A stretch of 64,000 bases of DNA, taken from contig JAUJYZ010000802.1 of assembly GCA_033675265.1 (NCBI GenBank), forward strand, positions 147,001 to 211,000, read 5' to 3'. Below the pieces are notes generated by a model. It was not told the origin of the DNA, did not search any database, and was given only the letters and a program-made list of their open reading frames with translations. The position numbers and the translations under genes are program-made. This DNA is from Actinostola sp. cb2023. Its lineage: Eukaryota; Cnidaria; Anthozoa; Actiniaria; Actinostolidae. Shown here piece after piece: positions 1 to 11,896 of this stretch (its first letter is position 1; the number at the start of each line of letters is the position of its first letter).

Positions 1-38
1 AAATTGTATTTACAATGAGTATGCACATCGATACTTAC

Positions 39-2174
39 TTTGAAGAGAAAAGTCAGAGAACCAAACGTTCATTTGAAAGTTATCAGGTATTGGAATCCTA
101 ACTTTGCAGTCCTGGTTGTTGCCATAGTTACTTGGAAAGCCTGGAGACAAGATTGTTCCGCTTCGTTTCTTCTTCTTTATGTGTCGAGTTGGACAGATGG
201 ATTCACTGTCAGGATCTACAATCATCAATGTTGTTAAAACATCTAATTTGCAGTCTAGAGCACCGATTATTCCTTGCAATAATGCAGCAGTAGGATTGCA
301 TTCTGTTTTGGTAATATTGCGCGCATGCAGCAGGTTATGCTTGAGGTAGTTACACGCTACAATACAGTACCCACTAGTATAGAGTCGTTTTCGTATGAGT
401 GGGAAACCTCAACCAATCACAGCGCGCAAACTCATTACTCAACCAATCAGAATGCTTGGACACGGCACGGTCACCGCACGGCACGAACCGTACCGTAACT
501 ACTTCCCACTCGTACGAAAACGACTGTATGACCGAGAATTGTTGCACAGTACGTGGTACTCCAAGGATTTCAATATAAAAGAGACTTGTACAAAAGAGAC
601 TTGTACTTGTACTACTACTACATGACTATGTAAAGTGACTGCGCAACTATACATGGGAATCTTTCTCGACAGACTTTTGTTCTAAAATTGTTTTCAACTG
701 CTGTTCAACCCTGGTGACATGCTTACAAAGTGAAGGCAATATTACCTATTATTATAAATAAATTATTATTATTATTATCATTACCTGTTGGTGCGGCCTT
801 CTCTGTAGTGAACGTCAACGCGAATCCTCCTGTATACCGCCTGTTTTCAAATTGCACTTTGCCGGAGTAAAATCGAATGGCGAGTTTATTGGTAGTTGTT
901 GCGAACTCTTCGAGTTCTTCTGACTTGGCACATTTTGTGTGTTTCTTATTGCCGGTATCTATGACCAAAGCATCGTCTTTACACGTGGTTGTTGTTACAG
1001 GTCGAGCTGTAATAACAAGAGCAATCATTTACTGGACAAAGTATAACTCTTGGCGCACGCATACGGTTATGCCGCGTGCTCTACCACAGGAACCACACCA
1101 AAACGCGCGCAAAGTATCTGTCCAGAACTGGACCCACTGGGTCTACGCGCGCGGCAAAGAGCAGTAGAGAAGAGCTGGGCCAGAGAGAGCTTCTACATCT
1201 ACATTTAGTAAGTTGGTAAAGTCGTGAGACATCAACACCAACTATAAAATAAGAACTAAAATAATTTTCTTAGATGCGCGCTTCTCGTAGTCTTTATATT
1301 TCCTTCGCGCCCAGTATTTATATAGTTATTGATCAGGCTAGTCCTTTACTTTTAACAATAGCCTCAAAAGAAATGAATGGGATCCCTGTTTGATCAAACG
1401 CACCTGACGTAGCTAAGCATGAGCGAAAGGCACAAGCGCAAGGATGACAGTATAAATATTAAATTATTATTAAATTATTATTAAATTATTATTAAATTAT
1501 TATTAAATTATTATTAAATTATTATTAAATTATTATTAAATTATTATTAAATTATTATTAAATTATTATTAAATTATTATTAAATTATTATTAAATTATT
1601 ATTAAATTATTATTAAATTATTATTAAATTATTATTAAATTATTTTTAAATTATTATTAAATTATTTTTAAATTATTATTAAATTATTATTAAATTATTA
1701 TTATTACCATTTTCTCGTGCTTGCGATTATGCTTGCGCTGGCCCATTTTCACGCGACACAACTAGTTTCTTATGGTTCTCGCTTGTGCGCATGCTTGCGT
1801 CGTAGTATAGTCAACCGCTTTACGTACCGTCTAGATCTGGAGTAATGTCAAGTTCAAATAGTTCGATCTTAAACCTCATTCCAGGGTCGGCAGTGATGGT
1901 TAGTGTACAGTCGATACCGAAAGGGTACGGTCCTCCTGTGCCGTAGTTTGGTGAATTAATCTCTGTTTCAACCTTAGAGGTCACTTTGATCTCCCTTGTT
2001 GGACAGACAGACAGAACTGGACCAATGAAAAATAACATATGAGTAATAATAATCATAATAATAATGAGTGTTACTAGTGATACTGTTCTGGTTTTACGTA
2101 CCTTGGCCTTGCGTTTTGGCTGCAATAACCATCAACAACATCACCAAACTCAACTCTGCCTCGGAATGTTTCAT
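39..2174 (-). CDS. Secreted CUB-repeat protein, 5' part (continues past left edge)
   Basis: Four exons can be read from splice sites on the minus strand: 2102-2174, 1828-2016, 785-1006 and 39-215. Every junction is phase 1 and every exon stays open. Exon 1 starts at ATG 2174 and encodes about 24 residues with a hydrophobic core, a signal peptide. Exons 2 and 3 together make one CUB domain: exon 2 has the start (Cys-Pro-Thr, then the SPNYG turn) and exon 3 has the end (NKLAIRFYS, then GGFALTF). Exon 4 opens a second CUB domain (SPGFPSNYG) and ends at a GTAAGT donor, so the gene continues beyond base 1. CUB domains are extracellular beta-sandwich modules used for protein or carbohydrate binding. 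The product is therefore probably secreted or matrix-associated. The full architecture is unknown, and an additional protease or other domain may lie outside the window. Confidence 0.72.
383..525. mobile_element. MITE with 23-bp inverted ends
   Basis: The left end (AGTCGTTTTCGTATGAGTGG) is repeated as its reverse complement at 503-525 with one mismatch over about 23 bases. The 143-bp interior has no ORF. It sits in the intron between the third and fourth exons of the CUB gene. The superfamily is not clear because no target duplication is obvious. Confidence 0.55.
1456..1706. repeat. AT-rich 11-bp minisatellite
   Basis: About 22 copies of TTATTATTAAA run without interruption apart from two T-for-A variants near the right end. 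It lies inside the intron between CUB exons 2 and 3. Confidence 0.9.
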
Positions 2175-3822
2175 CCTTATATTCTTCAGTATTGGATCTG
2201 TAAAATGAACAGCATTAAATCAAACTTTTAAGTTAAAACATCAATTGGTACTGTGAACTACACAGTGAAGTATTATTTTGTACCGATATTTTTCATGAGT
2301 GGGCTCCCTTTGTTTTCGCAAGAAAACGCTCGCGTCTGTGTAAAACACAGGGAGCCCAATATAATAACATTTCCGCCCGCTCATGCACAGGAAACCCATA
2401 AAAGGACGCACGCATACAAATATATTTTCGTTTATTATTTTATTATTTAATTTTCCTTTATAATTAGCCTGAGAAGAATTGGTTGGGCTGCCTGTGCTAT
2501 AATGTTGTCCGTGTATTTAGACGTTATAACGTGCTGGTTTTCGGTAATCCTATCACTAGATTTAGCAAAGACTCGCGTACGACTTGTACATGGTGATTGA
2601 TATTGCGCAAACTAACAGATGTTGAACACGCAATGTCTTTATCATTAAATCTAAAATAAACAATAATAATTAATAATAAGTGTTTATTACTGACACCACT
2701 ATGAATCACAAACGTTTCATTTAATACCAAGGAACGCCTGTAGATCGGGCGAAAGGCTAATGATATCATTGATAATGCTTGATTCTACTCCGATAAGTCC
2801 TTAAAATTACTTGACTAAAATATCGTATCCATAGTTTCTCCTTCTTCCGATCTGGAAGCGCATTTCCCTCTATGACTCTACTTTTATCGTTGCTACGTGC
2901 TAATAAAGTTCTACGTCAGCTCCTGATGACTCGAGTTTTACGTGTAAAAGTCTAAACGTAGAAAGAATGTCAGAAAGAAAACTGTTCATGTTCAAAACAT
3001 GTTTTTCAGTCGTGCATGACTGAATGGGGACTGAATACTTTGTTCAATTACTGTACAACAACGCTGTGAAGTTTCACTCACCAATCTGACTCTTCTTTCT
3101 CTACTACAACGCACTGTGCAGTTCAGTATAACAACCAATGTCGATGATTTCGTTGTACCGACCTTGGTCAATTTACAACAGTTGGTTTTATTCGGTTCTG
3201 GAACGATCTAGACCGGAAACTAGACGGAATGATAGTCTGTTTAGCCCCCTGCCTGAGCATGAAAGACTTGTCAGAAATAAGATATGGATCGGAAATTCCA
3301 GCGTTGGTTAACGAGTTTTGTATTACTCCAGGGTGGGGTGGGGAAGTAGCTTCCCTTCAGAGTCGTTGAGCCCGCGATCTAGCCTCCTGAACTGAATGAA
3401 CCGAGTCGCCAGTGGAGAGACGATAGCGCGCGGCCTTTTTTGCACAGTGTTAGTATGATGCCAGATCTACCATACCTCCATGATCTCGTGAATCAGTTAT
3501 TTTGGTTGTGAAGCCAACAACCTTAGATACCATTTAGCGCGAACCAGGGTATCTTGTTGCTATGCAACGATAATTTACTGCCGTTCATGTCATTTGCAGT
3601 AAGTACTTCAAATGTCACGCAAATTGCGTTATTTCTGCTGACAACTTTTTTGCTGTGATAACTTTTTCAACACATGCAACTTCTTTGAAAAAAAACCCTT
3701 GAATCAGTCAAAATTACATCGTTCTTTTTTGTATTCTGTGCAAAGTAGTGGAGACTTTGTAATTGTTGTAAGGAAAAGTTTCTATTCTGATCGGTGATTT
3801 AAACCGCGAAGCATCATTGATA

Positions 3823-4240
3823 ATTAGCCATTACCAAAACGAGCAGGGACTGGAACCAAGTCCGTAAAACTAATTCAATAAGAAACTAGTAAAAGTGGGC
3901 ATCATTTTCTGAGAGAGCAGATCAAACTTAACTAGTCTGGAAGGTTTGGTGAACTTTGGCTTAACTGATTGACGATGCTAGAGGGCATCAAAGATGTCTA
4001 TTTTCCCATACAAACTCTGTAAATGTTTGACCTTGTCCAGCCAAACCACACATTCACTGTAAAACTTTGGCTGGACAACACAATTTCAAAAGTTTATAAT
4101 TCCCTCAGAATTCGCTCAAATCACATCAAACTTTGCACAGATACTAATTTCAACATGCTAATTTCAAGATACTAATTTCGTAATTGCATTAATTCTAATA
4201 AACTCGTTCCCAGTCCCCTGCTCGTTAGGTAATGACTAAT
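3823..4240. mobile_element. Non-autonomous inverted-repeat element (about 418 bp)
   Basis: The left end begins ATTAGCCATTACC followed by CGAGCAGGGACTGG. The right end carries the reverse complement with a few differences, giving inverted arms of about 38 bp. There is no coding capacity. It directly abuts a second element at 4238-4415. Confidence 0.6.
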
Positions 4241-4415
4241 AGTCCATTTCCGAGTTCCCTTTTATCTCTGTTTCAAAACGAGTCTACGTGCGAAATCTTT
4301 CTTATGCAAATGAATTTTCCTTTTTCATGTAAATCAAACTCATTTTCATATGAAAGGTTTCGGACGTAGACTCGTTTTGAAACATTACATAAAAGGAACT
4401 CGGAAATGGACTATT
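4238..4415. mobile_element. MITE with long inverted arms
   Basis: The left arm, AATAGTCCATTTCCGAGTTC and onward through CAAAACGAGTCTACGT, is repeated inverted at the right end. The two arms cover most of the 178 bp, so the element could fold into a near-complete hairpin. No ORF. Confidence 0.65.
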
Positions 4416-5020
4416 GGATTTCTACGCTTCACTATTGTACTCAGGACATTATGCGTCGATGCACTTCATTGAGTAACGAAGCAAATTTCACAATGATATA
4501 ATAAAAGCATTAAATCTGCTAATCTTTTCGTATTTCTAATTCTAAACCGTACAGTTCGATTTCTAAATTAAACGTTATAGTTCATAAACTTTGAGAAAGT
4601 TTATCCAAAAAATGGCAGTGTTGACTAAATATCCATAACTTCTGACACCGACTTGGATTGACCTTTCAAAACTATCTTTCGATTCTTTTACAATTGTTGG
4701 TGTTAATGTTCATAACTGAATAATGCTTAAAGTTAACTTATGTGACTTGGTTGAATAGGCGAAGGGCCGATATCATGGCTTTGCGTGATTAATAAAAGTA
4801 CTGAACTTGAAGAGAACACCTTTATAAGGCAACAGACTGAACTACAACTAGTAAATGCTTTTTGAACAGATTTTCATATGATTTAAGAACAATATTTTTA
4901 CGAGAAATAATCTAGACTGAATCCAAAAACCTGACAATCACTAATCCAAGTCTCACTTGGATGCTCTTTGCATCAGGTTCAGACCATGTTGACAAACCTT
5001 TCAATAAGTTATTTGTTTAC

Positions 5021-5134
5021 CGTCCAACTTTCTTATCTTAGCATAAAGTGTTGTGAACACTTCCTTTGGAATATCTAAGGGAATATTAGCTTCCTTAATG
5101 GCTTCAGAATGCGATAGTTTACACATATTCAACA
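5021..5134 (-). CDS. Candidate orphan exon
   Basis: A 114-bp open segment is flanked by an acceptor (CTTTAG) and a donor (GTAAAC) and has phase-1 borders at both ends, the same phase used by the neighbouring CUB and ShK/MAM genes. The 38 encoded residues include SHSEAIKEANIPLDIPKEVF and match no domain I recognise. It could be a downstream exon of the ShK/MAM gene, but the last exon of that gene that I can follow ends in phase 2, so at least one exon would be missing. Weakly supported. Confidence 0.25.
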
Positions 5135-6201
5135 CTAAAGAGGTTAGTATTATTAGTTGGTTTGGCGTCATGAAAGTCAAGACCAGAAAACCGACTTTCA
5201 TGGGTGAGTTGACACTGAAGACTTACCGTGATCCAACTAGACTTTTATACAATTCTCTTGTTAATCTCTCCACAGCAACAAACGGAACCCTTCAAGCCTC
5301 GACTGACAGTGACTTCGTGTTGTAGAAGTTTGCTAATGGCTACCACGCAACGGAAGTGACATTACTGGAGGGAAGGAGGACAATGGGCGTGTTTACATGG
5401 CGACCCAGGCGTGGTTGGAAATGCTCAACCACAAAGTCAATCAACTACCATACAAATATGGAATGCGTATCATGTGCACTGACCTTATTTGTTCTTCTGT
5501 ATATTGATGCAGTCATTCTCAAAAAGGGTGTCCATGGAATATATTTAATACTGAAATCTTATCACGTGATACACACAAAACTTCCTGCATCATTTGCAAA
5601 TATAGCAATTCCAGAAGCATTTCTTAAAATGCCCAAATACAAGATCTGCATCTTCATCAATAACGAAACTGTGAAAGTAATCACAGGGACGTGGTGTTTC
5701 AGTATTAAAATGACTGTACTTATCAAACCATGTCTATGATCAAACATGGCTGACAAGTTATCACAAGAAATACTTTTCATCTTTGGCATTTTTCTGGATT
5801 TCAAGATTGATTCAGTCTGATGCAACTTGGTGGATATAATAGTGGGTGAATGTCGATCGCAAATAATTCCGTCATTTTAGGGAGATAAGCGGGGCCATAC
5901 ATAACCCAAAATTCAAGGGCTTGTTATAGTAAAATCAAGCGCGTCATTTTTAAGTGATATTTATTTGTGATTAAATTAATCGCAGTTCAGAACTTGGAAC
6001 TGTGAGTTTTGTAAATCTGAAAAAGAAATCAGAAAAATATATATCAGTATCATTTTCTCTTGTCAGTATTCAATCAATCAAGAGAGCCTGAAGGCAGGCT
6101 ACGCTGAGAGAGGAAATAGAGGGAGGGGAGAGTGGGGGAAGAGTAGAGATCCCCTACCCCTCTCCCTGCGCAGACTACTTGAACGTCGTTATTGAACTCA
6201 C
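5135..6201. other. No gene supported between candidate exon and MAM exon
   Basis: A 127-residue open frame on the plus strand (5356-5739) has no recognisable domain, and an antisense frame overlaps it. I see no splice-consistent coding structure. A purine-rich run occurs near 6110-6150. Confidence 0.4.
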
Positions 6202-9200
6202 CAACAAGATCCACTGGCAAAACTGACTTCATCGATAGCAACCTGGCCGTTGGCTTCCAACATCACCTGAAACAACAACACTGTTAACTCGTTTGCTTCC
6301 TGTGCATGGGCTTCCTGTGGTAGTATCAGCACAGGTAGCCCATAAGAGAGGATATGAGACATATAGTGCATGGGCTTCCTGTGGTAGTATCAGCACAGGT
6401 AGCCCATAAGAGAGGATATGAGACATATAGTGCATGGGCTTCCTGTGGTAGTATCAGCACAGGTAGCCCATAAGATATGAGAGTTGAGCGTTCGTTTGGT
6501 ACATGGCTGTTCTCTTGCATCCTGCTCCGTTTTTAGTTTCAAGTCACGCATGCGCTCAATAATTATTTCCCAGCCCCCTCCGTCAAGATCATTCGGTTTT
6601 AGAAAAATCATATGTTCTCTTGGGAAGTTAGTATTCTGTATATTCTGATTACGAAGAATACGCCCTGGATAAGCTTATGATCCCGAATACGTGTAGTCAA
6701 CATCGTTAAGCGTTCTGATGTCCATTCCTGGAAATCGCATTTGACAAAGAATAAAGACAAAGAGCGCTAACCGATCGCCTTTAATTTCCGATAATTCACT
6801 GAGATCTTTCCAATGAGCTTTAGATCTCTGAGTTATTAATCAGAAGTGTTTAAGGTACTAATACCCCTATAGGATAGCTTATAATACCCCTATAGGATAC
6901 TTATAGAAAACGAATTACAAGTGGACGCAGGTGTGGTGTGGTGTGGTGTGGTGTGGTGTGGTGTGGTGTGGTGTGGTGTGGTGTGGTGTGGTGTGGTGTG
7001 GTGTGGTGTGGTGTGTGTGTGGTGTGGTGTGGTGTGGTGTGGTGTGTGTGGTGTGGTGTGGGTGTGTGGTGTGGTGCGGTGCGGTGCGGTGCGGTGCGGT
7101 GCGGTGCGGTGCGGTGCGGTGCGGTGCGGTGCGGTGCGGTGCGGTGCGGTGCGGTGCGGTGCGGTGCGGTGCGGTGCGGTGCGGTGCGGTGCGGTGCGGT
7201 GCGGTGCGGTGCGGTGCGGTGCGGTGCGGTGCGGTGCGGTGCGGTGCGGTGCGGTGCGGTGCGGTGCGGTGCGGGTGCGGTGCGGTGCGGTGCGGTGCGG
7301 TGCGGTGCGGTGCGGTGCGGTGCGGTGCGGTGCGGTGCGGTGCGGTGCGGTGCGGTGTGGTGTGTGCGGTGCGGTGCGGTGTGGTGTGGTGTGTGTGCGG
7401 TGCGGTGCGGTGCGGTGCGGTGCGGTGTGGTGCGGTGCGGTGCGGTGTGGTGTGGGTGGGTGCGGTGCGGTGCTGTGCGGTGCGAATGTTGTGCGGTGCG
7501 GTGCACATCTGTGATCTCGTGGTGTGCGGTGCGGTGCGGTGCGGTGCGGTGCGGTGCGGTGCGGTGCGGTGCCGTGTTGCGGTGCGGTTCGGTGCGGTGC
7601 GGTGCGGTGCGGTGCGGTGCGGTCGGTGCGGTGCGGTGCGGTAACATTGCAAGGTGCGTTGCGGCCTCACTTCGATGTGCGGGCACAGCGGTGCGGTGCG
7701 GTGTAAAAAGGAGTATTGGAACCAGGGTTCGGTCTAAATGCGGTGCGGTGCACACGGCAATCATGTAAAACAGTAACGGTCTGTGTGGTGTGGTTAGGTG
7801 GTGTGACAGGTGTGGTGTAACCGTGGGTAACATACCTGCTGGAAATAGAATGTTGGAATCGCAGGCACATCTGTGATCTCGTGGTGTCACTATGAGGAAG
7901 AATAATTTCCAGCGGGAGTAAAAGCTGAGCCGTGTTGCCCGAGCTTCCTTGAGACACCAAATAACCGCCTGTAGATCGATCAGGAATATATCTAATTAAC
8001 ATTGCAAGGTCACCGTTGGCCTCACTTCGATGTAAAGGCACAGCTACCTTTCAAGATGGAGTAAAAAGGAGTATTGGAACCAGGTTTCTTTCTAAATATC
8101 GGATTACCACACGGCAATCATGTAAAACAGTAACTATCTGTAATGAATTTTAGATAATTGACAGATGATTTTAACCGTGTATAAATAAAGTCTATAAGTA
8201 TGTATATAATTATGTACTCCCATCATGCTTTGCATGCTAAGCTACACTTGGCATCTTTTTTGCTAAGTCGAAACATATAAAAGTAGTAATCTTTTAGTTG
8301 CTGGATATTGAAGCAGGATGAATAAAGCGCTTTAAGATGTTCGAAATCAAAACGTATATCAAGAAATCATTTGAGACTGGAAACGAGAAAAAAACAACAA
8401 CAACATACCAAATATGGAAACTAGTTACCAAATAAGGAAGTCATCATTTGAGACTGGAAACGAGACTGAGAAAACAACAGCAACATACCAAATACGGAAA
8501 CTAGTTACCAAATAAGGAAGTCATCATTTGAGACTGGAAACGAGAAGAAAACAACAACAACATACCAAATATGGAAACTAGTTACCAAATAAGGAAGTCA
8601 TCATTTGAGACTGGAAACGAGACTGAGAAAACAACAGCAACATACCAAATATGGAAACTAGTTACCAAATAAGGAAGTCATCATTTGAGACTGGAAACGA
8701 GACTGAGAAAACAACAACAACATACCAAATATGGAAACTAGTTACCAAATAAGGAAGTCATCGTTTGAGACTGGAAACGAGACTGAGAAAACAACAGCAA
8801 CATACCAAATATGGAAACTAGTTACCAAATAAGTAATTCATTGTTCGCTTACCTGATCCTCCATGACCGGAAGAGGGCCCGCTTGCAGTTGAACCAGAAG
8901 TAAGTTTGAAGTTGATGTCATCATCGAAAGGTACTTCGGACCAGTCACATCTATCTGAGTCAAAGCTACACTTTCTGATTCTGTTTGAGGCGCCTATAAA
9001 CATTGAGTAAATAAACAAACGAAATTAGTCATTGCGTCAATTATATACGGTATAATAGCAGAAGCATCATTTATCATCATCATCATCGCCATCATCAATA
9101 ATATCAGAAGCAGAAGCATCATTTATCATCATCATCATCAACAACATCAGAAGCAACAGCATCATTTATCATCATCATCATCAACAACACCATCATCACT

Positions 9201-11896
9201 ATCATCAACAACAACAGAAGCACCATCTCCACCATAATCGCTAATTATTGTTATTATGTCATCATAATACTTACTTCCAGAGCAATCACCGCCACCATCA
9301 CCACCACCCCCACAGAAGCACCATCTCCACCATAATCGCTAATTATTATTATTATTATATCATAATCCTAATCCTTACTTCCAGAGCAATCACCGCCACC
9401 ACCACCCCCACCCCCACAGAAGCACCATCTCCACCATAATCGCTAATTATTATTATTATTATATCATAATCCTTACTTCCAGAGCAATCACCGCCACCAC
9501 CACCACCACCCCCACAGAAGCACCATCTCCACCATAATCGCTAATTATTATTATTATTATATCATAATACTTACTTCCAGAGCAATCACCGCCACCACCA
9601 CCACCACCCCCACAGAAGCACCATCTCCACCATAATCGCTAATTATTATTATTATTATATCATAATCCTTACTTCCAGAGCAATCACCGCCACCACCACC
9701 ACCACCCCCACAGAAGCACCATTTCCACCATAATCGCTAATTATTATTATTATTATATCATAATACTTACTTCCAGAGCAATCACCGCCACCACCACCAC
9801 CACCCCCACCCCCACAGAAACCGCACGTCTTAGCGCAATTGCTCTTCATGTAACTGTGCCACTGAGAAGAGGCGTCGCAGTAACCACTTGCTTTCCATCC
9901 AGAACAGTGCTGGCTTTGATCGGCACAAACGGCTAAAGAAAACGAACGTTAAATATTAATCATGTAGCTCATTTTTGCTTAGTTTGCTATAGTTTGTACT
10001 TACGTGCTTGTGTTGGCCCACCTAAAGAAATCAAAAGAAAGAAAGAAATCAGAAAAACGAACTGACATATATGAACACGTCATTGTTAGTGTCTGCCGTG
10101 ATAACGAGGTGTTTGCCTGTATGGATCGGATTCATAAAAGAGTGTAGCAGGAACGAGGGGAAAGGCGTCCGTTAATATAAAGGGCGTCCCGTTTAGAGGG
10201 GTGTGTCTTGAAGGAATTGACTGTACTTAACCTCCCCCAGGCCCTCACGCAATACTAGTGTGACTGTCACGATTGCCATGACTTTAATTACTTAGCCTGC
10301 GTAGCAAGCGTTTCTTTTGGGGGAAATTAAAGGGCGAAAAAGTTGGTTTTGATACGAAAATTCAGTTTTGACCGCGCGAAGCATAAGACGAGTTAGGTTT
10401 CGCGCGGCCAAAACTGAAACTCAGCTGATCCCAAAACAACGTTTTCGTATCAAAAACAACTTTGTCGCCGGGCCCCTTTAATTTCCCCGGCCGAAAAGAA
10501 ACGCTTGCTACGCGCAGGCTATGACTTACTACAATATCCACACTTCTTGGGACAATTTGTTTTCATGTAATCTTTGTAATCTTGACAGTATTTATCAGGC
10601 CATTGTGCACAGTGGTCAAGGAGATCCTTGCATACACCTAAGAACAACAAGAAAGAAATGTTGAGAAATCGTGTGGTGGTACCAGGGCAATGAATAATAT
10701 ATACAGGAGGTAATAACCCTCTTTTCCCCGGGTATGGAGGATCGTTTCGTAAACACATTTTCCCCGGGTATATAAATGATATTTTTGTAAACCTCTTTTC
10801 CCTATGTTCTCCGTATATCGGGGATCTTTTCGTAAACCATTTTTCCCGGGTATAGGGGATCTTTTCGTAACACATTTTCCCCCGGTATAGGGGATATTTT
10901 AATAAACATATTTCCCCCGATATAGGGGACATTTTAGTAAACATATTTCCCCGGTATAGGGGATATTTTAATAAACATATTTTCCCCGAGTATAGGGGAT
11001 TTTTTTTTAGTTTTCATCTCAGAGAACTACTGATACTGTATATGTACATCAGACATACTCAAGGTACATACTTTGTCTTCGATACCGTGTCTTCGAGACA
11101 TCTTCAACCTCTTCTGAAACAATGAACAAAAGTGGCACAGTTAGCAGAGTTAGTAAGATTGCGAGTCGAACATTTTTCCACTGAGCTCAGAGCACTTGAT
11201 TGGCTTTCTTTGTGAATCTATCACGTGCTAGCCACGTGTCAATGTAGAATATTTACGCTCGTAGGAAAAGACTCAAAATAGTTAACAGTTGAATAACGAA
11301 CGAGATGTCAATTTAGACCAAACTGAGAACGCTTAGGGAGAGGGGGACGGGGATGTGAGGAGGGAGAGGGGTGGGGATATCAGTATATTTATCTTGGAAC
11401 GGTTTGCTGACGTGAGCTTACAGAACACGTCACGGATATGAAGTGGTGTTGCGACAACGTTCTTGTGCCCATTTGAAGATCAGTTCGTTTTTCTTAGTTA
11501 GAGATTCGGCGTGTTTTCTTAAATACGACAAATCAAAAATGCAAGCTGTGCAGTCGCAGTATGTTTAATATTCTAAATAACAGTATAAGACAGACTTTTT
11601 GAACTTTAGGAGGAAATTAAACTAGTTAAAGAGAATCTAAGACTGGAACAATGGATAGTAATTAACAGTTATTCAAGCTGGAACTGAATAGTCATTGATA
11701 CAAATTGTGCGTCTTTTGAAGACGAAAAACTCAATGCGAAAGACAAATGTTTCCTTGACTTTTTAGATATCGAAAGCCGAGAAATTAACTTCTTTCAAGA
11801 AACCTCACCTTCTTGTCTAGGAAGTGCCTCTTCTCCTGCTGTATAGTGAACAAGGGCGATTGCACCAAGAAGGGCCAAGAACCATCTATACCCCAT
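6202..11896 (-). CDS. Secreted ShK-ShK-MAM modular protein, multi-exon
   Basis: Exons read on the minus strand: 11809-11896, 11072-11113, 10530-10637, 10004-10021, 9771-9932, 8853-8993, 7836-7968 and 6202-6266. The first seven junctions are all phase-1 compatible. Exon 1 encodes a signal peptide (M then WFLALLGAIALVHY). Exon 2 ends in RYRRQ, a furin-type site. Exon 3 is a complete six-cysteine ShK domain. An 18-bp mini-exon follows, then a second ShK domain with a long glycine run. Exons 6 and 7 give the first two-thirds of a MAM domain (CSFDSDRCDW, then SQMCLRFQHS). The last exon reads like a MAM end (AIDEVSFASGSC). The MAM part between 7836 and 6266 is not visible; a satellite array occupies much of that gap. 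ShK domains occur in channel-blocking peptides and in many secreted enzymes, so toxicity cannot be inferred. The gene may extend further left. Confidence 0.72.
6303..6476. repeat. 64-bp tandem repeat, 2.7 copies
   Basis: The unit begins TGCATGGGCTTCCTGTGG and recurs at 6367 and 6431. It is noncoding, in the intron next to the terminal MAM exon. Confidence 0.85.
6931..7640. repeat. GGTGT / GGTGC pentanucleotide satellite
   Basis: The array begins as GGTGT (6931 to about 7075) and switches abruptly to GGTGC, with short GGTGT relapses near 7360-7450. It opens all six frames and produces spurious long ORFs. It lies between the second and last visible MAM exons of the ShK/MAM gene, where one exon is missing. 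Confidence 0.95.
7503..7777. repeat. Duplicated MAM-exon region partly replaced by GGTGC units
   Basis: Islands at 7503-7524, 7642-7653, 7703-7725 and 7751-7777 match 7866-7887, 7997-8008, 8061-8083 and 8108-8134. The offsets are nearly constant at 355-363 bp. Between the islands the duplicate reads GGTGC/GCGGT instead of the original bases. The source copy contains the MAM exon 7836-7968; the duplicate is not coding. Confidence 0.7.
8360..8838. repeat. 80-bp tandem repeat, six copies
   Basis: The unit contains CATCATTTGAGACTGG and GGAAACTAGTTACC; period 80 bp with one 77-bp spacing. It abuts the donor site of MAM exon 8853-8993 on the intron side. Confidence 0.9.
9060..9210. repeat. ATC/CAT-rich microsatellite
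   Basis: Runs of ATC and AAC trinucleotides with a repeated AGAAGCATCATTTATC block. Intronic and noncoding. Confidence 0.8.
9250..9800. repeat. 98-bp tandem array containing copies of an exon 3' end and donor
   Basis: CTTACTTCC recurs at 9270, 9374, 9472, 9570, 9668 and 9766 (one 104-bp and four 98-bp spacings). The copy at 9766 is the genuine donor end of ShK exon 9771-9932. On the minus strand each other unit repeats the Gly-rich exon tail and GTAAG donor, preceded by an AT-rich tract ending in TTAG that could act as an acceptor. Confidence 0.85.
10293..10521. mobile_element. MITE with TAGCCTGCGTAGCAAGCG ends
   Basis: About 30-bp inverted ends (TAGCCTGCG...TTTCTTTTGG) enclose a second inverted pair built on CAGTTTTG and CGCGCG. 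There is no ORF. It stops within 10 bp of the splice donor of the first ShK exon. Confidence 0.7.
10695..11005. repeat. Roughly 33-bp minisatellite (CCCCGGGTATAGGGGAT type)
   Basis: About eight to nine imperfect copies of a unit with TCCCCGGGTATAGGGGA and TTTTCGTAAAC. Intronic, directly upstream of ShK exon 10530-10637. Confidence 0.85.

Larger units (their letters stand above)
2175..5020. other. Intergenic stretch with MITEs, no gene seen
   Basis: No convincing coding exon was found. A 57-bp imperfect hairpin (2301-2357, arms GGGCTCCCT) and two adjacent inverted-repeat elements (listed separately) are the only structures seen. The remainder is AT-rich single-copy-looking sequence. Confidence 0.5.

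Noticed and set aside
5356..5739. 127-residue plus-strand ORF
   Set aside because: No domain, no splice context, an overlapping antisense frame of similar length, and composition like surrounding noncoding DNA.
6901..7890. Long ORFs on both strands in the satellite (His-Arg-Thr-Ala-Pro and Cys-Gly-Ala-Val repeats)
   Set aside because: They are translations of GGTGC repeats, open in every frame, without start context or homologous domain.
8360..8838. CRISPR-like regular array
   Set aside because: Units are contiguous 80-bp tandem repeats without unique spacers, in an intron of an animal gene.
9248..9439. His/Thr-rich ORF in the CAT microsatellite
   Set aside because: A product of trinucleotide repeats on the strand opposite to the splice-supported exons.
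9771..10637. Calling the ShK domains a channel toxin
   Set aside because: ShK folds occur in many non-toxic secreted proteins; the MAM domain and multi-domain layout argue against assigning toxicity from sequence alone.
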